In this document: positions 34,272 to 43,740 of the stretch, piece after piece
Layout of the letters: every line of letters starts with the position of its first letter
Position numbering within the stretch: the first letter of the stretch is position 1
Source of the DNA: an uncultured Eubacteriales bacterium
GTDB taxonomy: Bacteria > Bacillota > Clostridia > Tissierellales > Peptoniphilaceae
Direction of reading: 5' to 3'
NCBI GenBank assembly: GCA_900540185.1
Contig: UQFH01000009.1
Coordinates: 1-64,000 of the forward strand
DNA: 64,000 nt
Translations under genes and position numbers: made by a program
Notes under the pieces: generated by a model
The model's database searches: none
What the model was told of the DNA's origin: nothing
Seen by the model: the letters and a program-made list of their open reading frames with translations, nothing else

Positions 34272-35756
34272 ATGGAAAGAAAATATCTTGCAATAGATTT
34301 AAAATCATTCTATGCATCGGTCGAATGCGTCGAAAGGAGGCTCGATCCTCTAAAGACAAATCTCGTCGTTGCGGATGAATCGAGAACTTCAAAGACAATC
34401 TGCCTTGCTGTTTCGCCGTCTCTTAAAAGTCTCGGCGTGCCGGGGAGACCGCGTCTTTTTGAAGTGATTCGCGATGTGGATGAAATAAATAAAAATCGAA
34501 GATACAGGCTTAAACGCGAGTTCACCGGCTCTTCGGTCTTTATTGACGAGCTCAATAAAAATCCGGAGCTTAAACTCGACTATATAATAGCCCCTCCGAG
34601 AATGTCGAAATACATTAACGCTTCCACCGAGATTTATAAAGTGTACTTAAAATGGGTCAAACCCGAAGATATCCACGTCTACTCGATTGACGAGGTGTTC
34701 ATAGACATAACCGACTATTTGAAGCTTTATGACGCCGATGCCGAGACGATTATTTCAAAAATTATTTTGGATATTTATAACACAACGGGCATCACGGCGA
34801 CGGGCGGCGTCGGCACAAATCTCTATCTCGCGAAAATTGCGATGGATATTTTGGCGAAACACAAAACTGCGAACGAACACGGAGTGCGCATTGCAATTCT
34901 TGACGAGATGAGCTATCGTCGTGAACTTTGGGGGCATATGCCGCTCACGGATTTTTGGCGTTTGGGAAAAGGCTACAGCCGTCGCCTTCAAAAATTCGGT
35001 CTCTTCACCATGGGCGATATTGCACGCTTTTCAATCGGGAGTGCAGACAAGCTCTACAAGGAGTTCGGTGTGAATGCGGAACTTCTAATCGACCATGCTT
35101 GGGGCTATGAGCCGTGCGAAATTTCCGACATAAAATCATATCGCCCGCAAAAAAGAAGCATTTCGAGCGGACAAGTTCTGCCGGAGCCGACAGTTTTTAA
35201 CGATGCGCTCACGATTATAAAGGAGATGGCGGAAGCGGTTTCCTATGACCTCGTCTCCGAAAATCTCGTCACAAAAAAACTCACACTCACCGTAAAATAT
35301 GACACGAGTAATCTTGAAAATCACGGACAGATTTACACGGGCGAGAGAAAGATTGATTCGTACGGAAGAATGGCACCGAAGGATTCGCACGGCACCATAA
35401 ATCTCGACTTCAACACTTCTTCTACAAGAATTTTGCGAGAAAAAACGGAGGAGCTTTTCAAAAAAATCGTGGACCCGACTCTATATGTACGAAAGATGTA
35501 TATTGTCGCATGTGACATCGTGGAAAAAGGAAGCGCTGACGACTCAGGCGTCATAAATCAGCTAAATCTTTTCAGCGCGTTCGATAAAAAAGACACCTTG
35601 CTCGACGAAAAACTAAAAAAAGAAGAAAAGGTCCAAAAAGCGATGCTCGAGATAAAGAAAAAATACGGAAAAAATTCCGTTTTAAAGGGTATGAATCTCT
35701 TAGAAGGCGCAAGGCAGATGGAGAGAAACTGCGAAATCGGAGGACACCGGTCATGA
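34272..35756 (+). CDS. Y-family DNA polymerase (UmuC/UvrX-like)
   Basis: The 494-residue protein is an error-prone lesion-bypass polymerase. The first metal-binding Asp is in 'LAIDLKSFYASVECVER', followed by 'VYSIDEVFIDITDYL', 'TATGGVGTNLYLAKIAMDILAKH', 'LTDFWRLGKGYSRRLQKFGLFTMGDIARFS' (HhH region) and a little-finger domain. The arrangement matches the Bacillota YqjW/UvrX group. The ATG at 34272 has GGAGGG 5 nt upstream; the frame's earlier ATG at 34242 is within the inverted repeat. Its stop overlaps the YolD-like gene by 4 nt (ATGA). Confidence 0.92.
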   Translation: MERKYLAIDLKSFYASVECVERRLDPLKTNLVVADESRTSKTICLAVSPSLKSLGVPGRPRLFEVIRDVDEINKNRRYRLKREFTGSSVFIDELNKNPELKLDYIIAPPRMSKYINASTEIYKVYLKWVKPEDIHVYSIDEVFIDITDYLKLYDADAETIISKIILDIYNTTGITATGGVGTNLYLAKIAMDILAKHKTANEHGVRIAILDEMSYRRELWGHMPLTDFWRLGKGYSRRLQKFGLFTMGDIARFSIGSADKLYKEFGVNAELLIDHAWGYEPCEISDIKSYRPQKRSISSGQVLPEPTVFNDALTIIKEMAEAVSYDLVSENLVTKKLTLTVKYDTSNLENHGQIYTGERKIDSYGRMAPKDSHGTINLDFNTSSTRILREKTEELFKKIVDPTLYVRKMYIVACDIVEKGSADDSGVINQLNLFSAFDKKDTLLDEKLKKEEKVQKAMLEIKKKYGKNSVLKGMNLLEGARQMERNCEIGGHRS

Positions 35757-36175
35757 CGGAAAATTACGACGATATTATAAATCTTGCGCGCCCGGAAACG
35801 AAAAACAGAGAGCATATGTCGAGATTAAATCGCGCCGCACAGTTTGCGCCTTTTGCCGCCCTCACGGGATATGCCGCCGCAGTTTCGGAGACGGGACGGC
35901 TCACCGAAAAGAAACGTGTGCTTTCAAGCGATGAAATTGCAATTTTGGAGCGCAGGATAAATTTTTTGATTGAAAATGAGATAAATGAAAAAATAAAAAT
36001 AAAATATTTTAAGAAAGACGAAAGAAAATCCGGCGGAAAATATTTGGAAATCGAGGACAAATTTAAGAAATTTGACGATATAAATCTGATTTTAGCTCTC
36101 GAGTCGGGACTTCGAATAAATTTTCGGGACTTATATTACATCGGTCCCGAAGAAATTTTTGAGAAAGAGCTTTAA
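35753..36175 (+). CDS. YolD-like protein
   Basis: The 140-residue protein begins 'NREHMSRLNRAAQFAPFAALTGYAAAVSETGRLTEKKRVLSSDEIAIL', the start of the YolD-like family. These proteins are routinely encoded after UvrX-type Y-family polymerases, have been likened to UmuD-type partners, and presumably regulate or load the polymerase. The ATGA overlap with the polymerase gene supports coupled translation. No nuclease or protease motif is present. Confidence 0.85.
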   Translation: MTENYDDIINLARPETKNREHMSRLNRAAQFAPFAALTGYAAAVSETGRLTEKKRVLSSDEIAILERRINFLIENEINEKIKIKYFKKDERKSGGKYLEIEDKFKKFDDINLILALESGLRINFRDLYYIGPEEIFEKEL

Positions 36176-36253
36176 TGCGAAAAATATGTAAATTTTTTTA
36201 AAAATATAAATCTTTGCAAAATTAAAAATTAAATTAAGAAAATATTTTATAAA

Positions 36254-36283
36254 GAGGCTATAAAAATAGAAGCCTCTTTTTTA
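36254..36283 (+). terminator. Rho-independent terminator
   Basis: GAGGCT and AGCCTC flank an AT loop and are followed by T6, ending the polymerase-YolD operon. Confidence 0.85.
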
Positions 36284-36371
36284 TTTTAAATGCTACTTGC
36301 GAATTTACTTTTTCCAACTCAATAAAATACCCACTCGTCATTTTACCAACAAAGAGGGTATTCTTACATAA

Positions 36372-37649
36372 TTATTTATAGATAAACCAAACGAGTATAT
36401 ATCCCACAAAAACCGCCGTAAGTGTAAACGGCACACTCATTTGCATAAACTCCTTGTTTGAAACAGCGTGTCCGTTTTCGCGAAGTATTCCCAAAGAGGC
36501 GATGTTTGCAGATGCGCCGATCGGAGTGATGTTTCCCCCGAGTGTCGCACCACTCAAAAGTCCGAAATAAAAAACGGTCATATCAAACGGCACCTGTGCA
36601 GAAATGACGGAAAGCACCGGAAGCATTGTCGCAATATACGGTATATTGTCGACAAATGCGCTTATTAAAACGCTGCCCCAAACGATTGCCGTGTATAATA
36701 GAAACGGTTTGTCCGATAGTTTTACGAAAAGTTTTGCAACTTCGTCGATAACTCCGGCATTTTCTATTCCCGAAATTATTATAAAGAGTCCGGCGAGAAG
36801 GAGAAGCGTGTTGTAGTCGATTTCGCTTATAACGCGCTTTATAACCGCCTTGTCCCTGTATCTCAAAAGATAATATATAATTCCTACAAGAGCCAGTGAA
36901 ACGCAGATTAGCCCGTTTAAAATCGGAATCTTTTTCTCCGAAGGGATAAATGATGCTGCAATCAAAAGCACTAGCATTGCAATTAAAAGATATGTCGGGA
37001 CCATGTCCTTAACTTTTGTCACTTCAATTTTGTCAACTTTACCCTTTAGATTTCGCACGGCAATATAGATACAAATCGTCGAAATGAGCGCAGAGATTTG
37101 CACTATAAAAAACATTCCCATTTTTCCGTTGTATACAAAGAAATCAAAGAAAGTCATGTCGAGTGCGCTACCGAGAAGGATCGACGAGGTATCGCCGACA
37201 AGAGTTGCGGCGCCTTGAAGATTTGACGAAATTGAAATCGCAATAATCATTTTTACCGGCGAGATATTGAGTTTTTTAGCTAGACTTATCGCAACCGGTG
37301 CAATCATAAGCACTGTCGCAACATTGTCGATAAATGCACTCACAACGCCCGCAAAGAGCGATAGCACTATTATTATGAGTCGGATGTCTTTGAATCTGTT
37401 TATAATTAAATCGGCGAGTCTTGTCGGCATCAAGCTTTCCGAAAAGAGGGAAACAAGACCCATAGTACCTGCAATCATTAAAAGTACGTTATAGTCAATT
37501 ACACTTAGGACCGATTTTATCGGTACGATGTTTAAAACAACAAAAATCAGTGCGCTTATGCCAACGACAAGCGGTCTATGATTTACAAATTTTATCATAA
37601 ATATATATGTCAATATAAAAAGCACACTTGCAATGATTAATTTATCCAT
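36372..37649 (-). CDS. ArsB/CitT-superfamily ion permease
   Basis: The 425-residue protein has about 11 transmembrane helices and two related halves with 'SAFIDNVATVLMIAPVAISLAK' and 'SAFVDNIPYIATMLPVLSVIS', the inverted-repeat hairpin motifs of the ArsB/NhaD/SLC13 ion-transporter superfamily. 'LQGAATLVGDTSSILLG' and 'LGGNITPIGASANIASLG' are the matching substrate loops. It could carry Na+/H+, a dicarboxylate or arsenite; no arsR or other clue is adjacent. GGAGG precedes the ATG. Confidence 0.85.
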   Translation of the reverse strand: MDKLIIASVLFILTYIFMIKFVNHRPLVVGISALIFVVLNIVPIKSVLSVIDYNVLLMIAGTMGLVSLFSESLMPTRLADLIINRFKDIRLIIIVLSLFAGVVSAFIDNVATVLMIAPVAISLAKKLNISPVKMIIAISISSNLQGAATLVGDTSSILLGSALDMTFFDFFVYNGKMGMFFIVQISALISTICIYIAVRNLKGKVDKIEVTKVKDMVPTYLLIAMLVLLIAASFIPSEKKIPILNGLICVSLALVGIIYYLLRYRDKAVIKRVISEIDYNTLLLLAGLFIIISGIENAGVIDEVAKLFVKLSDKPFLLYTAIVWGSVLISAFVDNIPYIATMLPVLSVISAQVPFDMTVFYFGLLSGATLGGNITPIGASANIASLGILRENGHAVSNKEFMQMSVPFTLTAVFVGYILVWFIYK

Positions 37650-37705
37650 AATTTCCTCCGTATACGAGTATTATACATCAATTACCTTAAAATAGAAAGA
37701 AAAAT

Positions 37706-37727
37706 AAGACCCACAAATGTGAGTCTT
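37706..37727 (-). terminator. Terminator of the C1 peptidase/CAMP-like operon
   Basis: AAGACTCACA and TGTGGGTCTT (minus-strand reading) pair around TTTG and are followed by a T-rich stretch. It lies 24 nt past the last gene and nearly repeats the terminator at 15403. Confidence 0.8.
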
Positions 37728-37750
37728 ATTTTATATATTCTGTAATTAAA

Positions 37751-38752
37751 TTACATTCTTGGTCCCATGTTTAAGATCATTCTGATAGAATCGATCATTT
37801 CTTGAACTTTGTTGCTTGACGGTCTGATTGACATGATGAGTTTGTATGATGCGTCGATAACGTCGCCCAATTCTTTTCTCTTGTCTCCTTGTCTTCTTGC
37901 CTTCTTAGCAGCACGTCTCATTTCTTTGAGGTCTTCGATTTCTGTCTTTGTTGCTCTGTGGTCTGTTTGAAGTTGTGAATAAGCTTTACCTACAGCTGCG
38001 TCAAGCATATCTTCTGCTTGGTAAATTTCTGCAACTGTTCTTTGTGGTTGAAGTCTAATTCTTGTAACTTCTCTGATAACCTTGTTGAGTTCATCCAATA
38101 CATAATCCGGAGCTTCTTTGAGGTCGTTCATGTAGAGGCATCTTGCTTTGTGAAGTTTAGCATCGAGGTCTGCTCTTACATAGAGGTTTGCTGTATCATT
38201 TTGTGTTAAATCAGGATATCCGATTAACTTTGCTTTCAAAGCTTCGAATTCAGCCATGTAAGCTTTCATGTCGTCAACTGTGTGGAATGGGCTTACTGCT
38301 ATTACGAGTCCTTGGAAAACGTATTCAGCAATTTCTACATGTGCTTGGTCAACTTTGTATCTTAAAGCTGTTGTAGCAAATCTCATAGCTACGCAAAGTC
38401 TACCGACTAGCATCAATCTTTGTGGGATTGAAGATAGGTCATAGATTTGTGAGAATCCAAGTCCCATACCTTGTGCTTCGAATGATTTTTCAATGCTTAC
38501 TTCGAGTTCATCTGTCTTTTCATCGAAGTTGTTAAGCATCTTAACGTTTTCTTCGTTGTGTGGTGTCAATTCTTTTGCTTCTGATTTAACTGCTTGAACC
38601 TTTCTTTTGTATGTTTCAAGGTCGTTGATTGTTAAATCATCTTCTACTGCCGGAGCGTCATCATCGATGAGAGCTGCGTTTGTCACTGTAGGTAGTAAAC
38701 TACCGACTGCCATAAATCCTGCTAATGTGATTGATAAAAACTTTTTATTCAT
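37751..38752 (-). CDS. Secreted CAMP-factor-like protein
   Basis: The 333-residue protein has a signal peptide (about 1-27, ending 'TNAAL') and then an almost wholly helical body. Residues about 95-265 ('YDLSSIPQRLMLVGRLCVAMRFATT', 'KLHKARCLYMNDL', 'VLDELNKVIREVTRIRLQPQRTVAEIYQAEDMLDAAVGKAYSQL') match, in order, the N-terminal half of the next gene's product. They also resemble the CAMP-factor family of co-haemolytic pore formers as I remember it. A basic helical tail follows ('RRAAKKARRQGDKRK'). It is the last gene of a three-gene minus-strand operon, 15 nt after the previous stop, with AAGGAG before its ATG. The CAMP assignment needs a profile search; the paralogy is directly visible. Confidence 0.6.
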   Translation of the reverse strand: MNKKFLSITLAGFMAVGSLLPTVTNAALIDDDAPAVEDDLTINDLETYKRKVQAVKSEAKELTPHNEENVKMLNNFDEKTDELEVSIEKSFEAQGMGLGFSQIYDLSSIPQRLMLVGRLCVAMRFATTALRYKVDQAHVEIAEYVFQGLVIAVSPFHTVDDMKAYMAEFEALKAKLIGYPDLTQNDTANLYVRADLDAKLHKARCLYMNDLKEAPDYVLDELNKVIREVTRIRLQPQRTVAEIYQAEDMLDAAVGKAYSQLQTDHRATKTEIEDLKEMRRAAKKARRQGDKRKELGDVIDASYKLIMSIRPSSNKVQEMIDSIRMILNMGPRM

Positions 38753-38767
38753 AATTTTCTCCTTTTC

Positions 38768-40453
38768 TTATCTGAAGCTGAAGTTGTGTTCTTCAACAAT
38801 ATTTCCAATGCGTACCTTTGCATTGAAGTCTTTTGTCCATACGCCGAAGTTGAATCCGTTGAATTTAACAGATGCTGTTCCGTTTTGCATATAAACTGTT
38901 CTTGTGATTGTCTTATTTCCGTTTGAAACATCGAATCTTACATATCCTCTGTAAGGATTTCCGTTGTTTGTAGCTTCTACTTCAACAGTGAAGATTCCAG
39001 CAACTCTTTCAGAGTTTGTGATGTTAACGATTCTGATGTCGTTTTCAGGAGCTTTTTCTGTAACTTCTACAAGAATAGATCCCATTTTGCCGTTATTGCT
39101 GTGTGCAAAGATGTTAACTTTTCCAGGTCTCTTTGCTTCTACAAGTCCTGTGTATTTGTCAACAACTGCGATTGTTTCATTTTCTGAAGTGTAAGTTAAA
39201 TCCTTGTTGATTGCTTCTGTTGGGAAAACAAGTGTCTTTGAAGAAACATCAACTGAACTTCCTTCTTCAACCCTCACCTTATCAACTACGAAGTCAACGC
39301 TTGTTACTTCTGTCTTGTCATTTGAAATAGGTGGTAGGTCGTCGTCACCAGGTGTCGGATCCATATCGAATGCATAGTTGCTTCCTGTTGGTTGAAGCGG
39401 TGGCATTCCTTCCATATATCCACCCGGTTCTACAATGTAGAGTGTGAATGTTGCTTTTACGTTGTTGTCTTTTGCGATACAAATAACTTCAACTGAACCG
39501 GTTTTTTCAGGAATGATTTCTCCCGCACTTACTCTGGCAATGTAAGGATTTGATGTATACATGATAACATCTTTATTTTTTACTTCATGTGGGAAAATAA
39601 CAGGTCTGATTCTTGTCTTTTTGTCAAGAGCGATATATCCTGCTTCGCCTTCCATGAATTCGATTCTTTCAACTCTAATCTTAGGTCCTGTGATAACTTC
39701 CATTTGTTGGTGTACTTTTTCGAGTTGTGCGTCGAGTTCGCCGCAAGTTACGTCAAGTCTCCACCACATGCGTTGTCCTTCTTTGATTGCTTCAAGAAGC
39801 GGTTTTGCTCTAAATTGTTTTGTAATTTGGTTACAGCTGTTGTAAACGCGTCTAGCTTCTCTAAGTTCTCTGCTGAAAGCTGCTTTCTTATAGATTGTAG
39901 CAATATCTTCAGGTCTTAAATCAGGATATGCAAGCAATTCTTCTTGAAGTGGTTCAAATCTGTCGATATATTCCATGATTTGTCCTTCACTTGCAAACGG
40001 ATTGAGTACATATAGAATACCTGTTAAGATATATTCTGTAATCTTTGTGTGTGCTGCAACAACTTTGTTTGATAATTCTGTTGTTGCAAATCTGATTGCA
40101 CGTCCAATTCTGATTAATAATTGAACTCTTACCGGGATAGTTGTGAGATCATAAACTGAATCTCCTAATCCAACTGCTCCACTAACTCTTTCTTCGCTGA
40201 CTTCGAGTTCCCTATTAATGCTGTCTGCTGCTTCGTGATACTTGTCAAGAATGTCTTTTTCGTCTTCGTTTGAAGGTTCGATATCTTGAACGCTTGCGAC
40301 AGCTGTCTTAACATCTGACTTCAAGTCTGAGACTTCTAAAAGAAATCTGTCTTTTTCAGAATCTGCTTTAGCAATATTTCCTAGCGGACTCATTGTTGTT
40401 AATACCATCATTATAGTTAGTACGAATGATAGTACGGACTTATAATTTTTCAT
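38768..40453 (-). CDS. Secreted CAMP-factor-like protein with Ig-like and GVW domains
   Basis: The 561-residue protein has a signal peptide (about 1-31), a helical CAMP-like domain (about 40-250; 'YDLTTIPVRVQLLIRIGRAIRFATTELS', 'ELREARRVYNS') and two Big2-type Ig-like domains (about 258-350 and 385-470). Its C-terminal ~85-residue domain begins 'NSERVAGIFTVEVEATNNGNPYRGYVRFDVS' and ends 'FGVWTKDFNAKVRIGNIVEEHNFSFR'. The C-terminal domain occurs twice in the preceding gene's product. The layout suggests a membrane-active module carried on a surface-binding stalk. AAGGAGGAG precedes the ATG. Confidence 0.65.
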   Translation of the reverse strand: MKNYKSVLSFVLTIMMVLTTMSPLGNIAKADSEKDRFLLEVSDLKSDVKTAVASVQDIEPSNEDEKDILDKYHEAADSINRELEVSEERVSGAVGLGDSVYDLTTIPVRVQLLIRIGRAIRFATTELSNKVVAAHTKITEYILTGILYVLNPFASEGQIMEYIDRFEPLQEELLAYPDLRPEDIATIYKKAAFSRELREARRVYNSCNQITKQFRAKPLLEAIKEGQRMWWRLDVTCGELDAQLEKVHQQMEVITGPKIRVERIEFMEGEAGYIALDKKTRIRPVIFPHEVKNKDVIMYTSNPYIARVSAGEIIPEKTGSVEVICIAKDNNVKATFTLYIVEPGGYMEGMPPLQPTGSNYAFDMDPTPGDDDLPPISNDKTEVTSVDFVVDKVRVEEGSSVDVSSKTLVFPTEAINKDLTYTSENETIAVVDKYTGLVEAKRPGKVNIFAHSNNGKMGSILVEVTEKAPENDIRIVNITNSERVAGIFTVEVEATNNGNPYRGYVRFDVSNGNKTITRTVYMQNGTASVKFNGFNFGVWTKDFNAKVRIGNIVEEHNFSFR

Positions 40454-40502
40454 AAGTTCTCCTCCTTAGTAAATTTATATAAATGGCAGTGCCAATTATA
40501 AC

Positions 40503-43307
40503 CTATTTGTATCCGAATCTAATTTCTTCCGAAACATCTCCGATTGTAAGTGTTGCGTGGAAATCTTTTCTCCATACGCCGAATGCAAATCCTGTGTATG
40601 TCTTTTCGAATTTTCCGTCTTTGAATTTAACTTCATGTTCTTGAACATGGTCTCCACTTACAACTCTGATAATAGCTTTTCCGTTGTACGGCATTCCGTC
40701 TGCGAGTGCTTCAGCGTAGATGTGGAAGACGCCGCCCTTTCTTTCAGGCGAATTATAGAAACGTGTGATTTCTATATATTTCGGTGCTTCTTCATGATGT
40801 TGTTTCTTAGATTCGAAGAATTTAATAGTCTTTTCTTTATCTCTTACTTTTAATGTTGCAGTGAAATTTTCTCTCCATACTCCGATTTGTCCACCGTGGT
40901 ATTTCGATTCAATTTTACCTGCGTTGAAATACACTCTTCTTTCGATTGTTTTATCTTCAGCTGTGACGATAAGGTCTGCCGGTCCGTTGTACGGCATTCC
41001 GTTTACAGTTGCTTCAGCATAAATTCTGAATATACCGCCCTTACGTTCAGTGTTTCTCAGGCTTGTGATTTCGATTTCTTGTTTGCTGTAATCAGGAACA
41101 ACTTTTGCCTTAAATACTGTTTTAAGATTGTTTTCCGTCATAACAGTTATATTTGCAGAGCCCACCTTGTGTGCTACCAAAATTCCGTCAGGTCTTGCTT
41201 CAACTATCTCCGGTCTATCCGAATAATATATGAAGTTTCTCTTTGCGGTTTCTGGGTAAACACCTACATAAGGTTCAAAGTTGAATTCTGTTCCTTCTGT
41301 GATAAGTTCGGATTGCTTTTTCATAAATAGTGTCATCGCAACACTTGGGTCTCTTTCCGGTCTGATCGGGTCCGGCTCTTTGTCGTCAGGAACGACACCC
41401 GGATCCGGTTCCGGTTCTGGTTCAGGTTCGTAATCGTTAACTCCGATTTCTTCGATTTGTTGTCTTCCCGGAACTCTGATTCCCGGATTTACAACTTGTA
41501 CATTAAATCTTGTAACAATTTCTCCGCCCTTTGTTTTAACATAAACATTCGTGTTACCTGTGTTTACCGGATATAATACTCCGCCATCCTTAAATACTGC
41601 AATATTCTTGTCATCTGTTCCGAATTCAAGTTCTACTTCAGCATCTTGAGGATCAATTGTATATCTTAAAAGCCCTTTCTTATCTATGTGGATAAATCCT
41701 TGGCTTCCGATATCGAATGTAATATTTCTAACCTTGACTTTTCCGTCGATTGTAATATCTTTGTTGTGGTCATCAACTTCGTCCAAATCCTTTTCAGGAA
41801 CTTCGTCACCTGTTGTTGTTATAGCCTTGATACAGAAGTTTGCATTCGGCAAATTACCTGTAAGGTCTGACCAACCGTCTCCAACTCTTGAGAAATATGA
41901 TTGACCCGGAGCTGCAACAGCTTTTGATGAATATCCGCCGATTCTTGTTTCAATAGGAAGCGGGGTGTTGTTTTTCGACTTTGTTGAGTTCATATAAACA
42001 ATAACTGCAAATTGTTCGCCTTCATTTAACTGAACAGGGTCAATTGGAACTGTGTAGTATCCAGGATATAGGAAACTTCCCGATGCAACTTTAACTCTTT
42101 CATTCGAAAGTTGGCTTGTTCTTTCAACATTTCTTACAACATAGATTTCGTAATCTGTTTGGTTTGCAACGTTGAAAAGACCTACTTCGTGTAAAAGTTC
42201 CTTATATTGTGCCGTGAAAATATTTGCCATATAACCTTCGCCCTTAAATCCAACAGATCTTGTTGCTCCAAGCGGGTCATATTGGTGAATAATCCCTCTT
42301 AAATCTTTTTTCTTAGGAATAAATACCGTCGGGCTCTTACCTACAAATGCATCGTAGTATGATACATAATAATAACCTGAGTCCATATATTTTGATCCCC
42401 ATGAGTTCTTGCAAATCCAAGCTCCGTTTCCAGGTGCTGTTTGTGTAAAAGCTGTTGAAGGATATGTGTCGTCCCAACCTACAATCGTTACAGCGTGGTT
42501 TGCTGTTCCTCTTCCTGGATTGTACATTGTGAATGTCTTCTTGTTTTCGTAATATGAAGATGTATTTATTGTTGTATAAACTCCACCATATTCACTGATT
42601 GCCCATTTAAGATTATCGACTTCGTTAATGTTTGTTACATCAGGAAGATAAATAACCTTGTCCATATCAAGTTGTCTTCTTAGTCCTTTCGGTGAAACCG
42701 TTATAACCGGATCATATGGGTCATCGTCTTCTGCGATAGGTCCCTTACCGCTTGCAAGATATGCGGCAGCCATATCACGGTTGCCTCCCTTTTCAGCGCT
42801 CCAGTCAAATCCGTGCATATTTCTTAAATGCTTTTCACTGAAATCGAATTTACCTTTCTTTTGTCTAAGAAGAATTGATTCCATTGAGCCGTAAGTAGCA
42901 AATGCCCAACATGAACCGTTAGGACCTTGGTCTCTTACCGGTGAAACCATTCCAAATTTTCTTAAGTCAAATTTTGAAGGGAAACGACTTCCTGCTACCG
43001 GATTCAATGACATAGTTCTCATTTGAAGCGGTGCACTTTGACTTTCAATCTTAAGCGGTGATACTGTAAGACCGTCTTCCAAATCGTATTCGTTCGGATT
43101 GAAGTCCTCATTAATTTCGCTTAATTCCAACTCGGCCTCTTCTTCAGGGCCTTCCTCCTCGATTGTCGTTCTAGTGATTTCTTCATTTAATATATCATCG
43201 TAGATCACATCTTCATCCGCTTTCGTTACTGATAGCGGTGATAAAAGTGGAACTACCATTAATATAGTAAGAAGAAGTACCAGAACTTTTACATTTTTCT
43301 TTACCAT
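40503..43307 (-). CDS. Secreted papain-like C1 peptidase with lectin-like, Ig-like and GVW domains
   Basis: The 934-residue protein has a signal peptide (about 1-30), an acidic pro-region and a C1A peptidase domain: Q127, nucleophile C133 ('NGSCWAFATYGSMES'), H271 ('ANHAVTIVGWDD') and N301 ('CKNSWGS'). A lectin-like domain typical of bacterial C1 peptidases follows (about 325-500; 'VGLFNVANQTDYEIYVVRN'). Then come a Big2-like domain, a Pro-Glu linker, another Ig-like domain and two copies of the GVW domain at the C-terminus ('PERKGGVFHIYAEALADGMPYNGK … FGVWRKDFHATLTIGD'). It is the first gene of the operon, with GAGAGGAGG before the ATG. Cleavage of host proteins at the surface is the likely role. 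Confidence 0.9.
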   Translation of the reverse strand: MVKKNVKVLVLLLTILMVVPLLSPLSVTKADEDVIYDDILNEEITRTTIEEEGPEEEAELELSEINEDFNPNEYDLEDGLTVSPLKIESQSAPLQMRTMSLNPVAGSRFPSKFDLRKFGMVSPVRDQGPNGSCWAFATYGSMESILLRQKKGKFDFSEKHLRNMHGFDWSAEKGGNRDMAAAYLASGKGPIAEDDDPYDPVITVSPKGLRRQLDMDKVIYLPDVTNINEVDNLKWAISEYGGVYTTINTSSYYENKKTFTMYNPGRGTANHAVTIVGWDDTYPSTAFTQTAPGNGAWICKNSWGSKYMDSGYYYVSYYDAFVGKSPTVFIPKKKDLRGIIHQYDPLGATRSVGFKGEGYMANIFTAQYKELLHEVGLFNVANQTDYEIYVVRNVERTSQLSNERVKVASGSFLYPGYYTVPIDPVQLNEGEQFAVIVYMNSTKSKNNTPLPIETRIGGYSSKAVAAPGQSYFSRVGDGWSDLTGNLPNANFCIKAITTTGDEVPEKDLDEVDDHNKDITIDGKVKVRNITFDIGSQGFIHIDKKGLLRYTIDPQDAEVELEFGTDDKNIAVFKDGGVLYPVNTGNTNVYVKTKGGEIVTRFNVQVVNPGIRVPGRQQIEEIGVNDYEPEPEPEPDPGVVPDDKEPDPIRPERDPSVAMTLFMKKQSELITEGTEFNFEPYVGVYPETAKRNFIYYSDRPEIVEARPDGILVAHKVGSANITVMTENNLKTVFKAKVVPDYSKQEIEITSLRNTERKGGIFRIYAEATVNGMPYNGPADLIVTAEDKTIERRVYFNAGKIESKYHGGQIGVWRENFTATLKVRDKEKTIKFFESKKQHHEEAPKYIEITRFYNSPERKGGVFHIYAEALADGMPYNGKAIIRVVSGDHVQEHEVKFKDGKFEKTYTGFAFGVWRKDFHATLTIGDVSEEIRFGYK

Positions 43308-43692
43308 TGTTCCTCCTCTCGCTGTCGTCTTAACGACATCTCTTCCTTAATAAATTTATATAGTCACATTTTGACAATGAATTCTTTCGTGATTTAAAAG
43401 TTGATAACCATTTATCACATTTATGTTGTCTGAGCAAATCTTTAGTATTTTTATAAGTATCGTAATTAATTTCAGTTTTTTTTACTATGTGATTAAAAAC
43501 ACTTTGTTTTCTAATATTTTCATAATACCAACCTATCTTTTTCTTAATTATACCATTATTTTTCTTAAAAATCAACAGATTACAAAAAAATTAAGAAAAA
43601 AAATTGTTAATTTCTCTATAAAAAACCTTGAATGCATTGATATTACTTGTTTTTAGCGTAAATATTAAATTTTCGCAATATTTGTATTTGTA

Positions 43693-43721
43693 TTGTAATG
43701 AAAAGAAAAATCTGCTATAAT
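43693..43721 (+). promoter_or_regulatory. Extended -10 promoter of the giant C1 peptidase gene
   Basis: TTGTAA (43693-43698), a 17-nt spacer ending TGC, and TATAAT (43716-43721) give a strong promoter and a leader of about 115 nt. The 535-nt divergent region 43308-43842 shows no convincing gene; short frames on both strands look like chance in AT-rich DNA. Confidence 0.8.
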
Positions 43722-43740
43722 TAATTTAGAGTTGTTTTAA

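Noticed and set aside
34200..34272. LexA/DinR box upstream of the Y-family polymerase
   Set aside because: The inverted repeat does not fit the GAAC-N4-GTTC pattern, so only an unspecified operator is proposed.
43330..43656. Short frames on both strands of the divergent intergenic region
   Set aside because: They are Lys/Asn/Phe-rich, overlap each other, lack good ribosome sites and show no motif.
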